A DNA stretch of 6,907 nucleotides, taken from positions 1 through 6,907 of the forward strand of contig URZM01000111.1 of NCBI GenBank assembly GCA_900552315.1, in the 5' to 3' direction. Every line of letters starts with the position of its first letter. Position 1 is the stretch's first letter. The DNA comes from an uncultured Bacteroidales bacterium (GTDB lineage: Bacteria > Bacteroidota > Bacteroidia > Bacteroidales > Muribaculaceae). Under the pieces are notes generated by a model, which was not told the DNA's origin, did not search any database, and saw only the letters and a list, made by a program, of their open reading frames with translations. Positions 1 to 6,251 of the stretch are shown piece by piece. Position numbers and translations under genes: made by a program.

Positions 1-774
1 AACCGGACGGCTCTTTGGAAACCAGTAAATCAGAACAGTATATGCTGCTGGAAGGAGTGGAAGAGGTAAATGGATATAAAGCAATGAAGCTTTGGAAGGT
101 ATCGGGCGAAAATCCCGAGGACAAACAATTCTTCACGTTCATCCGCACCGAAGGCGAGAAAGTGTATTTCCTTGAGGACAAGTCTCGAGATGATTGGGGA
201 TTGCTTTATGATTTCGAACCCCTCTACGGGTACATACTCCACCCTGGATTGGCGTGGCCACAGAGAAGAAACATTGCCGATAGTATATATAGGGAGCTTG
301 AGTGGATATCACTCATACAATGAGCAAGGTCTGGAAACCATGCGTTTCTTATTTAGCTTCGATTTCGACCTTGAGGCCGAATATGGTCCTGAATATGGAG
401 AGACCATAGGTTTATATCACATGGAGTGGGTCAAAGGAGTGGGCAGCGTGTACGGGCTCTTTGATTTCTTCTTTACAGTGGGATCTACCAGCACACTGGG
501 CAAGGTTTGGAACAGAGACAGTGTATTCTATGACATAACCAGACCGACTGACATAGCCACGACTGAATCAGAGGAACCTGTCATCACGGTCATCGGCAAG
601 ACTGGAAGCATCACAGGAGTTCCCGAAGGGGCGACCGTGGAAGCATACTCCGCGGACGGCAGAGCCGTGGCCAAGGTCTACGGTTCCTGCGACCGGACCA
701 GCGTTGCCTTTCCCGGAGCCGGCGTCTATGTGATTCGCATAGACGGGCGTTCCTATAAGGTCCTTGTGAGATAA
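1..774 (+). pseudogene. Frameshifted, 5'-truncated gene for a probable secreted protein with a T9SS-like C-terminal sorting domain
   Basis: The reading frame is already open at the left edge, so the true start and any signal peptide lie outside the window. The frame beginning at base 3 reads up to a TGA stop ending at 323. The frame that continues the protein ends with TAA at 772-774 and is offset by one base, so the gene appears split. The first part contains YMLLEGVEEVNGYKAMKLWK and GEKVYFLEDKSRDDWGLLYD, and the second contains WVKGVGSVYGL. These resemble an uncharacterised family of Bacteroidota secreted proteins. Removing one C from the CCCC run at 219-222 would join the halves as LLYDFEPSTGTYSTLDW and give about 257 visible residues. 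The last 60 or so residues (VEAYSADGRAV, then GAGVYVIRIDGRSYKVLVR) look like a type A por-secretion tail. If the break is real, the gene is dead or makes fragments; a sequencing error is equally possible. A separate start at ATG 340 could be called for the second half. Function is unknown. Confidence 0.7.
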
Positions 775-805
775 ATCACAAGACCGGAGACAATTCTTCA
801 AAACC

Positions 806-847
806 GCAGATGCTGCATCAAAGTCTTGGACTTTGTGCAGCATCTGT
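806..847. terminator. Bidirectional intrinsic terminator between convergent genes
   Basis: The arm at 808-825 pairs with 829-845 over 17 base pairs with one bulged A and a 3-nt loop (TTG). The pair 807-846 and a 806-847 wobble extend it. On the - strand the hairpin is followed by CGGTTTTGAAG, a short T tract suited to ending the penicillin-binding protein transcript. On the + strand the following sequence (TTCTTAGCAATTCTTTTC) is less T-rich, but could end the left-hand gene. The hairpin lies 31 nt after the + strand stop and 53 nt after the - strand stop, as expected for a shared terminator. Confidence 0.8.
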
Positions 848-900
848 TCTTAGCAATTCTTTTCCCGCGACACTTGCCGTGGATGGGGCCAAGGGATATA

Positions 901-3390
901 TTATTCGAGAGCGTCGATTATCACCTCTTCCACCTCCTCGGTATCGTCCTCGGCGGCATTGCCGCCTCCGCCATGATGCACCCTCACGGCGTCACAGGGG
1001 CGGAAATCGGCAGGGAACATGAATTTCTCGTCCTGGCTGTAAGGCAGGCTCTTGTCGGCATACAGCTTCTTCATGAACAGGCCGTAGATAGGCAGCGCCG
1101 CCTTGGCTCCCTGGCCGTATGCCATGTTGTCGAAATGTATGTAACGCTCTTCGCCACCTATCCACACACCCGTCACCAGGTCAGGGATAAAGCCGACGAA
1201 CCACATGTCCGCGTTGAAATTGGTGGTACCGGTCTTGCCACCCATCTCGGCCGTGATGCCCATGCCGCGCAAGGAGCGGGCCGTGCCGCTGTTCACCACA
1301 TTCATCAGCATGTCGAGCATATTGTAGAAGGCCGACTGCCCTATCACCTCCGTGCGGTGCGGCACCGCCGAGTATATGACATTGCCCTTCTGGTCCTCTA
1401 TGCGGGACACCAGTATCGGGGTGGTGCGGATGCCGTTGTTGGCAAAGGCCGTATATGCCCCCACAAGCTCCAGCACGCTCACGTCATTGGGACCCAGACA
1501 CAGCGGCATGGTCGCGTCCAGATGGCCCGTGATGCCGAACAGGCGCATCTTGTTCGCCAGGTTCGCCGGAAGCAGGTCTGCCGTAAGGCGTGCCGAAATC
1601 CAGTTGTTGGAGGTGGTTAAGGCCCATTTGAGCGTAACCATCTGGCCGGCGCGGCCACCGCTTGAGCTTCGCGGGCTCCAGCCGCCGTAAGTGGGGCGCG
1701 AGTTCAGCATGGTGGAGCAGGGGGTGTAGTCCTGCTCCATGGCCAGGCTGTAAAGGAAAGGCTTGGCCGTGGACCCTATCTGCCGGCGCCCGTATCCGGC
1801 CATGTCATACTGGAAATAATTGAAATCCGGACCGCCGATATAGGCCTTCACATATCCGCTCTGGGGGTCCATGCTCACCAAGCCCATGCGCAGGATCGAC
1901 TTCATATACAGCATGGAGTCCAGCGGACTCATGGTCACCTCCTTGGAGCCCCCCTTCAACTTGCCGTTCTCCTTGACGTAGGCGAACACCTTCATCTTGC
2001 GCTTCGTGTTGAATGCCCGGTCTATCTCCGCCTCAGACTTCCCGGCAGCCTTCATCATGCGGTAACGCTCCGTCTGCCGCTTGCCCTGCTCCACCAGCTT
2101 TGCACGTCCGGCGGCAGACAGCTCCGCAGAGTTCTTGGTATAGGGATTGCCCCCCTTCTCCCGCGCGAAGGCCGGCTGCAGCACGCCACCCAGATGCTCG
2201 TACATGGCCTCCTCGGCATATTTCTGCATCCTGGTGTCTATGGTGGTGTATATGCGCAGGCCGTCGTTGTCCAGGTCATACAGCTCGCCGTCCGGCTTGG
2301 GGTTTTTCTGTATCCAGCCGTACAGCGGGTCCTCGCTCCACTGCACCGAGTCCGTGTTGTACTTGCTCATGGCCAGCAGATATGCGTTCTCGCTCTTGTA
2401 GTCGCCCCGGCTCGGCCGCACCGGACGCTTGGCAGTCATCACCCGCCGTATCTCCTCGCGCAGATAAGAGTCTGTGCCCTCCGTGCGCGTCACGCGGTGA
2501 TAGTCCAGCCCCAGCGGCAGCTGCGATATGGAGTCATACTCCCCCTCGGTGAGAAGCCCGGCCTTCACCATCTGTCCCAGTACGGTGTTGCGGCGCCCTA
2601 TGGTGCGCTCCTCCTGAGTGAGAGGGTTGTAATAGCTCGGATTCTTGAGCATGCCTATGAGCATGGCGCTCTCCTGTATGTTGAGCTGGTTCGGCAGCTT
2701 GTTGAAATACACGGCTGCCGCCGTCTTTATGCCTATGGCGTTGTTCAGGAAGTCGAAGCGGTTCAGATACATCTTTATCAGCTCCTCCTTCGTGTATACA
2801 CGCTCCAGCTTTATGGCTATCATCCATTCTATCGGCTTCTGGAGCATACGCTTCCATCCCTTCACGCCCTTCTTGGTGTACAGTATCTTGGCGAGCTGCT
2901 GCGTTATGGTCGAGGCGCCGCCGCTGCTCTTGTCGCCCATGAGCACCGTCTTCACGCCCGTGCGTCCGAGGGCGCGGAAATCTATGCCGCTGTGCTGCAG
3001 GAAACGGGCGTCCTCGGTGGCCAGCAACGCGTCTATCACGTAAGGCGATATTTCCTTGAACTCCACATTCTCCCTGTTGGCGCTCACCTCATAGAAGCGG
3101 CCTATCTCAGTCTTGCCGTCGGAGGCATAGAGTATGGAGGCGAAATTGTCATGCGGGTCCTCCAGCTCGTCGATGGGGGGCATGTAGCCTATGATGCCGT
3201 TGTATATGAGCAACAGGAGCAGGAAGCCTACCATGCCTATGGACAGGAACGAAATCCACATCCACCTCACTATGCGGCGGTTGCGCCTATATTTCTTCTC
3301 CTCGGGAGAAAGCACGGGCCTCGCCTTGCGGCCCTTCTTGCCGGAGCGGCCCGCCGGCTCGTATGTCTGCGGAAGATTATGCGGGTTCAT
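901..3390 (-). CDS. mrcA: Class A penicillin-binding protein (PBP1A type), bifunctional peptidoglycan glycosyltransferase/transpeptidase
   Basis: This 829-residue protein polymerises lipid II into glycan strands and cross-links their stem peptides on the outer face of the inner membrane. A basic cytoplasmic N-terminus (about 1-42) precedes one membrane segment (about 43-68). The GT51 domain shows EDARFLQHSG at 126-135 with catalytic Glu126, GGASTITQQLAK at 157-168, a probable second catalytic Glu188, and KEELIKMYLN at 201-210. The transpeptidase domain shows GSTAKP with active-site Ser540 and Lys543, SNN at 594-596, and KTGTT at 719-723. Between the domains lies a charged stretch (about 405-485), which I believe is usual in Bacteroidota PBP1A. 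The C-terminus is a Gly run plus an acidic tail (807-829). Both catalytic centres look intact. The ATG at 3390 fits the N-terminal layout; no Shine-Dalgarno is visible, which is normal here. The gene has its own promoter and leader hairpin and is convergent with the left-edge gene. Isoleucine is mostly ATA, unlike the neighbouring ribosomal genes. The symbol follows E. coli usage; ponA would be equivalent. Confidence 0.96.
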   Translation of the reverse strand: MNPHNLPQTYEPAGRSGKKGRKARPVLSPEEKKYRRNRRIVRWMWISFLSIGMVGFLLLLLIYNGIIGYMPPIDELEDPHDNFASILYASDGKTEIGRFYEVSANRENVEFKEISPYVIDALLATEDARFLQHSGIDFRALGRTGVKTVLMGDKSSGGASTITQQLAKILYTKKGVKGWKRMLQKPIEWMIAIKLERVYTKEELIKMYLNRFDFLNNAIGIKTAAAVYFNKLPNQLNIQESAMLIGMLKNPSYYNPLTQEERTIGRRNTVLGQMVKAGLLTEGEYDSISQLPLGLDYHRVTRTEGTDSYLREEIRRVMTAKRPVRPSRGDYKSENAYLLAMSKYNTDSVQWSEDPLYGWIQKNPKPDGELYDLDNDGLRIYTTIDTRMQKYAEEAMYEHLGGVLQPAFAREKGGNPYTKNSAELSAAGRAKLVEQGKRQTERYRMMKAAGKSEAEIDRAFNTKRKMKVFAYVKENGKLKGGSKEVTMSPLDSMLYMKSILRMGLVSMDPQSGYVKAYIGGPDFNYFQYDMAGYGRRQIGSTAKPFLYSLAMEQDYTPCSTMLNSRPTYGGWSPRSSSGGRAGQMVTLKWALTTSNNWISARLTADLLPANLANKMRLFGITGHLDATMPLCLGPNDVSVLELVGAYTAFANNGIRTTPILVSRIEDQKGNVIYSAVPHRTEVIGQSAFYNMLDMLMNVVNSGTARSLRGMGITAEMGGKTGTTNFNADMWFVGFIPDLVTGVWIGGEERYIHFDNMAYGQGAKAALPIYGLFMKKLYADKSLPYSQDEKFMFPADFRPCDAVRVHHGGGGNAAEDDTEEVEEVIIDALE

Positions 3391-3417
3391 ATATGTCTCA
3401 GTCAGTTTGTCCTCTCG

Positions 3418-3446
3418 GGCATGGCTGATGCGTCACCAGCCATGCC
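3418..3446 (-). promoter_or_regulatory. Perfect 10-bp hairpin in the predicted 5' leader of the PBP gene
   Basis: GGCATGGCTG at 3418-3427 is exactly complementary to CAGCCATGCC at 3437-3446, with a 9-nt loop that can itself form two further pairs. It starts about 9 nt after the expected transcription start and ends 27 nt before the PBP start codon. No T tract follows, so it is not an ordinary terminator. It could stabilise the mRNA 5' end, control translation, or act as a DNA palindrome bound by a dimeric regulator. The pairing is seen directly; the role is inferred. Confidence 0.55.
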
Positions 3447-3461
3447 GTAATTTCTAAACCA

Positions 3462-3495
3462 CAAATTTAAGCAAAATTTCCGAGAGTGCAAAAAA
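3462..3495 (-). promoter_or_regulatory. Bacteroidota-type promoter of the PBP gene
   Basis: Read on the - strand, TTTTTTG (complement of 3489-3495) is the -33 element. Exactly 19 nt later TAAATTTG (complement of 3462-3469) matches the -7 consensus TAnnTTTG. The -7 element ends 71 nt before the ATG at 3390, giving a leader of roughly 65 nt. It lies downstream of the tsf terminator, so the PBP gene is expected to be transcribed on its own. No experimental start site is known to me. Confidence 0.75.
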
Positions 3496-3499
3496 CGGT

Positions 3500-3514
3500 A
3501 TTCCGAACATTCCG
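3500..3514. repeat. Short tandem direct repeat just upstream of the PBP promoter
   Basis: ATTCCG occurs at 3500-3505 and again at 3509-3514, a 9-bp period, immediately upstream of the -33 element when read on the - strand. Such spacing could suit a regulator's paired half-sites, but two 6-mers can easily arise by chance. The rest of 3496-3685 shows no gene and no convincing signal. Confidence 0.25.
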
Positions 3515-3685
3515 GCGCAACAAAAGATACGATACCGCAAGCGAAAGCTCTGCGGCCTGCCGACACTAAAAAGGCGACGTGTCATAATGGCCTATCTGCT
3601 CGTCTCCATCGACATTCAGGCTTGGCCATGCATCTTAGCAGGCTTCCTTTGTCCTCATGCTCAGTACTTTGAATCTCAGCCACTC

Positions 3686-3735
3686 GGAGAAAACGCAGGG
3701 GCTGCGCCAAAATCAGAGATTTTGACACAGCCCCT
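3686..3735 (-). terminator. Intrinsic terminator of the rplM-rpsI-rpsB-tsf operon
   Basis: On the - strand the 8-bp outer stem AGGGGCTG/CAGCCCCT (3728-3735 with 3697-3704) encloses a 3x3 internal loop and a 7-bp inner stem CAAAATC/GATTTTG. The RNA then continues GCGTTTTCTCC, a G-rich-arm-to-T-tract transition typical of intrinsic termination. The hairpin begins 26 nt after the tsf stop codon. It separates the translation operon from the PBP gene on the same strand. Confidence 0.88.
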
Positions 3736-3761
3736 TGGTATTTCAAATCCTAAAGGAGGGA

Positions 3762-4754
3762 TCAGTCCTGGTTGAGGTTGACGCGCTTGAAGGTGAGGAC
3801 GGTCAGGCCATCCTTTGTGCCCTGGAGGAACTGGCCCACGGTGATCTTGGGGTCGCGGTGGAACTCCTGCTCCACGAGCACGTTGTCCTTGTAGAACTTG
3901 TTCACACGGCCGTTGGCGATGTTCTGGATCATCTGCTCGGGCAGAGAGGCGGCTTTCTTCTCGGCGGCCTCTTTCATAACGGCGCGACCCTTCTCGGCCT
4001 CCTCGGCTGTGATCCAGCCCTTGGTGATGTTGCTCTCGATGTGCTCCTCGCTGTCAAAGTGGTTGGGGTTCAGGCCTGCCTTGCGCAGAGCGGCCTCTGC
4101 GGCCTTGCGCACCTGCTCCTCCTTGGTCTTCTCGACGGCCACCTTGTACTCCTCGTCGACCACGGCCTGGTCCACCTGGTCGCGTGTTGCGGCAACAGGG
4201 TTCATGGCTGCTACCTGGAGGGCTACCTCACGGCCCACAGCCTCGTCGATACCGGCCTCGCTCAGACCCACGATGGTGGAGAGCTTGTGGTTGAAATGGT
4301 CATAGGCGGCAACGGTGGGAGCCTCTACGTACTCGTAAGCGCCAAGCTCCATCTTCTCGCCGGTCTTGCCTATCTCGTCGGTGATGAGGTCGGCGATGGT
4401 GCGTCCGTCCACCGTGATGTTCTTCACCTCGTCCAGGCTCTTGGCCGACGCCAGCAGTGCGGCTTCGAGAATCTTCTTGGTGAGAGCGCGGAAAGACTCG
4501 TTGTTAGCCACAAAGTCGGTCTCGCACTTGAGAGCCACGACAGCGGCGAAGCCCTCCTTCGCGCCGGCCAGCACACAGCCCTCGGCTGCGTCACGGTCCT
4601 CACGCTTGGCGGCCACGGCCTGGCCTTTCTTACGGATGATCTCGATGGCTGCCTGGATGTCGCCTTCGGTCTCGGCCAGGGCGTTCTTGCAGTCCATCAT
4701 GCCTGCGCCGGTCATCTTGCGCAGCTTTTTGATATCTTCTATAGATACTGCCAT
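3762..4754 (-). CDS. tsf: Elongation factor Ts (EF-Ts)
   Basis: EF-Ts releases GDP from EF-Tu so that EF-Tu can reload with GTP and aminoacyl-tRNA during elongation in the cytoplasm. The N-terminal UBA-like domain (about 1-50) has the typical LRKMTGAGMMDCKNAL at 11-26. The core signature TDFVANN is at 79-85, the EF-Tu contact region. The tail QMIQNIANGRVNKFYKDNVL (274-293) followed by EQEFHRD is the conserved C-terminal block. At 330 residues it is longer than the 283 of E. coli. Much of the difference seems to lie in a charged, helical middle part (about 195-270), as I recall for Bacteroides homologues. It is the last gene of the operon, 24 nt after rpsB, with a terminator just downstream. 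The ATG at 4754 gives the canonical N-terminus. No Shine-Dalgarno is seen; the upstream region is A-rich (AAAGAACAAACTACA). Confidence 0.98.
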   Translation of the reverse strand: MAVSIEDIKKLRKMTGAGMMDCKNALAETEGDIQAAIEIIRKKGQAVAAKREDRDAAEGCVLAGAKEGFAAVVALKCETDFVANNESFRALTKKILEAALLASAKSLDEVKNITVDGRTIADLITDEIGKTGEKMELGAYEYVEAPTVAAYDHFNHKLSTIVGLSEAGIDEAVGREVALQVAAMNPVAATRDQVDQAVVDEEYKVAVEKTKEEQVRKAAEAALRKAGLNPNHFDSEEHIESNITKGWITAEEAEKGRAVMKEAAEKKAASLPEQMIQNIANGRVNKFYKDNVLVEQEFHRDPKITVGQFLQGTKDGLTVLTFKRVNLNQD

Positions 4755-4778
4755 TGTAGTTTGTTCTTTAAAATGTTA

Positions 4779-5615
4779 TTACTCGGCGGCAGCCTCGGCA
4801 GCTGTCTCTGCCTCGGCTACAGCCACAGCGGGAGCCTCGGCGGGCTTCTCGGCGCGGCGCACGCGGCGACGCTTGCCGGGAGCGGGTGCTTCCTCGTCCT
4901 TCTCCTCGGGAGCGTCGATTTTCTCGATCTTGCGCTCCTCCAGACCTTCGGCCATGGCGGCGGTCACGGTGTCGAGGATAAGCTCGATGCTCTTGGAGGC
5001 GTCATCGTTGGCGGGGATGACGTAGTCCACGTTGTTGGGGTTGGAGTTGGTGTCCACGATAGCGAACACGGGGATGCCGAGACGGTTGGCCTCAGCCACG
5101 GCGATGTGCTCTTTCATCACATCGACAACGAAGAGGGCGCTGGGAAGACGTACCAGTCCGGCGATGGAGCCGAGGGTCTTCTCGAGCTTGGCGCGCTGAC
5201 GTGTGATCTGCAGCTTCTCGCGCTTGGAAAGGTTGTCGAATGTGCCGTCGGAAGCCATCTTGTCGATGGTGTCCATCTTCTTCACGGCCTTGCGGATGGT
5301 GGGGAAATTGGTGAGCATGCCGCCGGGCCAGCGCTCGATGACATAGGGCATGTCGATAGCTGCGGCCTTCTCGGCTATAGCTTCCTTGGCCTGCTTCTTG
5401 GTGGCCACGAAGAGGACCTTCTTGCCGCTCTTGGCTATCTGCTTGAGGGCTGCGGCAGCCTCGTCCACCTTGGCTGCGGTCTTGTAGAGGTCGATGATGT
5501 GGATGCCGTTGCGCTCCATGAAGATGTAGGGAGCCATAGCGGGGTTCCATTTGCGTTTGAGGTGGCCGAAGTGGCAGCCTGCCTCCAGAAGCTGGTCAAA
5601 TGAGAGTGTTGCCAT
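4779..5615 (-). CDS. rpsB: 30S ribosomal protein S2
   Basis: S2 is assembled late into the small subunit between head and body and helps bind S1-type proteins in many bacteria. The sequence carries family hallmarks in order: EAGCHFGHLKRKWNP at 11-25, IFMERNGIHIIDL at 31-43, FVATKKQA at 69-76, ERWPGGMLTNF at 94-104, and GIPVFAIVDTN at 180-190 followed by IPANDDA at 200-206. The globular protein ends near residue 230. Residues 231-278 form an extra low-complexity tail with a basic cluster (GKRRRVRR, 247-254) and then Ala/Glu-rich sequence, which makes the protein 278 residues against 241 in E. coli. The start ATG at 5615 gives the expected N-terminus. It is preceded by a 241-nt gene-free leader with several hairpins and followed by tsf after 24 nt, the usual rpsB-tsf pairing. 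It is most likely cotranscribed with rplM and rpsI, since I found no good internal promoter. Confidence 0.99.
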   Translation of the reverse strand: MATLSFDQLLEAGCHFGHLKRKWNPAMAPYIFMERNGIHIIDLYKTAAKVDEAAAALKQIAKSGKKVLFVATKKQAKEAIAEKAAAIDMPYVIERWPGGMLTNFPTIRKAVKKMDTIDKMASDGTFDNLSKREKLQITRQRAKLEKTLGSIAGLVRLPSALFVVDVMKEHIAVAEANRLGIPVFAIVDTNSNPNNVDYVIPANDDASKSIELILDTVTAAMAEGLEERKIEKIDAPEEKDEEAPAPGKRRRVRRAEKPAEAPAVAVAEAETAAEAAAE

Positions 5616-5856
5616 TTGAGTTGAATAAGTGTTTGTTTACGTTCTTTGAAAATCAATCCACGAGTCCGCAGGCACGGGCACGCCGGCCTCTCAGGCGGAC
5701 TCAACGAGTAGGGAACGCGTCCATCTCGCAGATTTAGATACTAAACTCGTCGAGGGGAAAGGGAGGAGAAGCGGAATATCGTAATCAGCAGAGGGGCCGT
5801 AGAGCAGCCTCTCTGCCGATGTTCGCATATAGGGAATCGCGCGAGGGCGAGACGCA
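5616..5856 (-). promoter_or_regulatory. Structured gene-free leader between rpsI and rpsB, candidate autoregulatory or processing region
   Basis: In - strand RNA order three structures stand out. First, 5784-5820 can form a 10-bp stem with one G-U, an A-C mismatch, a 3-bp stem and a 9-nt loop; no T tract follows. Second, ACGAGT (5745-5750) can pair with ACTCGT (5704-5709), enclosing a small TTAG-TAT-CTAA hairpin. Third, GAGTCCGC (5695-5702) pairs perfectly with GCGGACTC (5662-5669), enclosing AGGC-CGG/CCG-GCCT with one bulge. About 45 nt of A-rich, apparently unpaired sequence then leads to the rpsB ATG. No ORF and no consensus promoter were found. S2 is known to repress its own operon through the rpsB leader in E. 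coli; a similar role here is inference. Confidence 0.5.
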
Positions 5857-6243
5857 TCAACGCTTGGAGAACTGGAAACGCTTGCGGGCCTTGGGCTGAC
5901 CGGGCTTCTTGCGCTCCACGGCGCGGGGGTCGCGGGTCATGAAGCCTTCCGCACGCAGGGCGGGCTTGTCCTCGGGGTTGATCTTCACCAAGGCGCGGGA
6001 GATGGCCAGACGCAGGGCCTCGGCCTGTCCCTTGTAACCGCCACCGCAAAGGGTGACCTTGATGTCGTATTTCTCGGCAACCTGAAGGGTGTTCAGAGGC
6101 TGCTTCACGATATACTGAAGGATGGAAGAGGGGAAATAAACCTCCAGAGGGCGTTTGTTGATAGTGATGACGCCGGAGCCTTCACTTACATACACGCGGG
6201 CTACTGCGGCCTTGCGGCGGCCAATTGCATTAAACTGTTCCAT
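5857..6243 (-). CDS. rpsI: 30S ribosomal protein S9
   Basis: S9 sits in the head of the small subunit, and its C-terminal tail reaches the P-site tRNA. The 128-residue length is normal. Diagnostic motifs are GRRKAAVARV (8-17), GGGYKGQAEALRLAISRAL (67-85), and the basic end MTRDPRAVERKKPGQPKARK (101-120) finishing in FSKR. The invariant terminal Lys-Arg is intact, so the reading frame is complete. The ATG at 6243 follows the rplM stop by 8 nt (GGTAAGAG), tight enough for translational coupling; this is the only gap here with a weakly purine-rich, Shine-Dalgarno-like look. L13 and S9 are encoded side by side in most bacteria. After its stop comes the unusual 241-nt gap before rpsB. Confidence 0.99.
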   Translation of the reverse strand: MEQFNAIGRRKAAVARVYVSEGSGVITINKRPLEVYFPSSILQYIVKQPLNTLQVAEKYDIKVTLCGGGYKGQAEALRLAISRALVKINPEDKPALRAEGFMTRDPRAVERKKPGQPKARKRFQFSKR

Positions 6244-6251
6244 CTCTTACC

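Noticed and set aside
2194..3450. A 418-codon open frame on the + strand opposite the PBP gene
   Set aside because: It is the complement of a clear PBP coding sequence, has low-complexity composition and has no family resemblance. The same applies to the shorter frames at 826-1620 and 2013-2552.
3587..3775. A 62-codon + strand open frame in the gap between the PBP gene and tsf
   Set aside because: It runs through the tsf terminator and into the 3' end of tsf on the opposite strand, and has no promoter or recognisable product.
3735..5603. A 622-codon open frame on the + strand opposite tsf and rpsB
   Set aside because: It is antisense to two certain genes. Its product is Leu/Gly/Val/His-rich with no recognisable motif, and the open frame follows from the biased codon use of the real genes.
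5729..5736. TAAATCTG on the - strand as a possible internal promoter for rpsB
   Set aside because: It has one mismatch to TAnnTTTG, and no TTG or TTTG lies at the right distance upstream.
5784..5820. The first hairpin after rpsI as a terminator
   Set aside because: No T tract follows (TGATTACGATATTCCGC on the - strand is not U-rich enough), and rpsB and tsf would lack a promoter.
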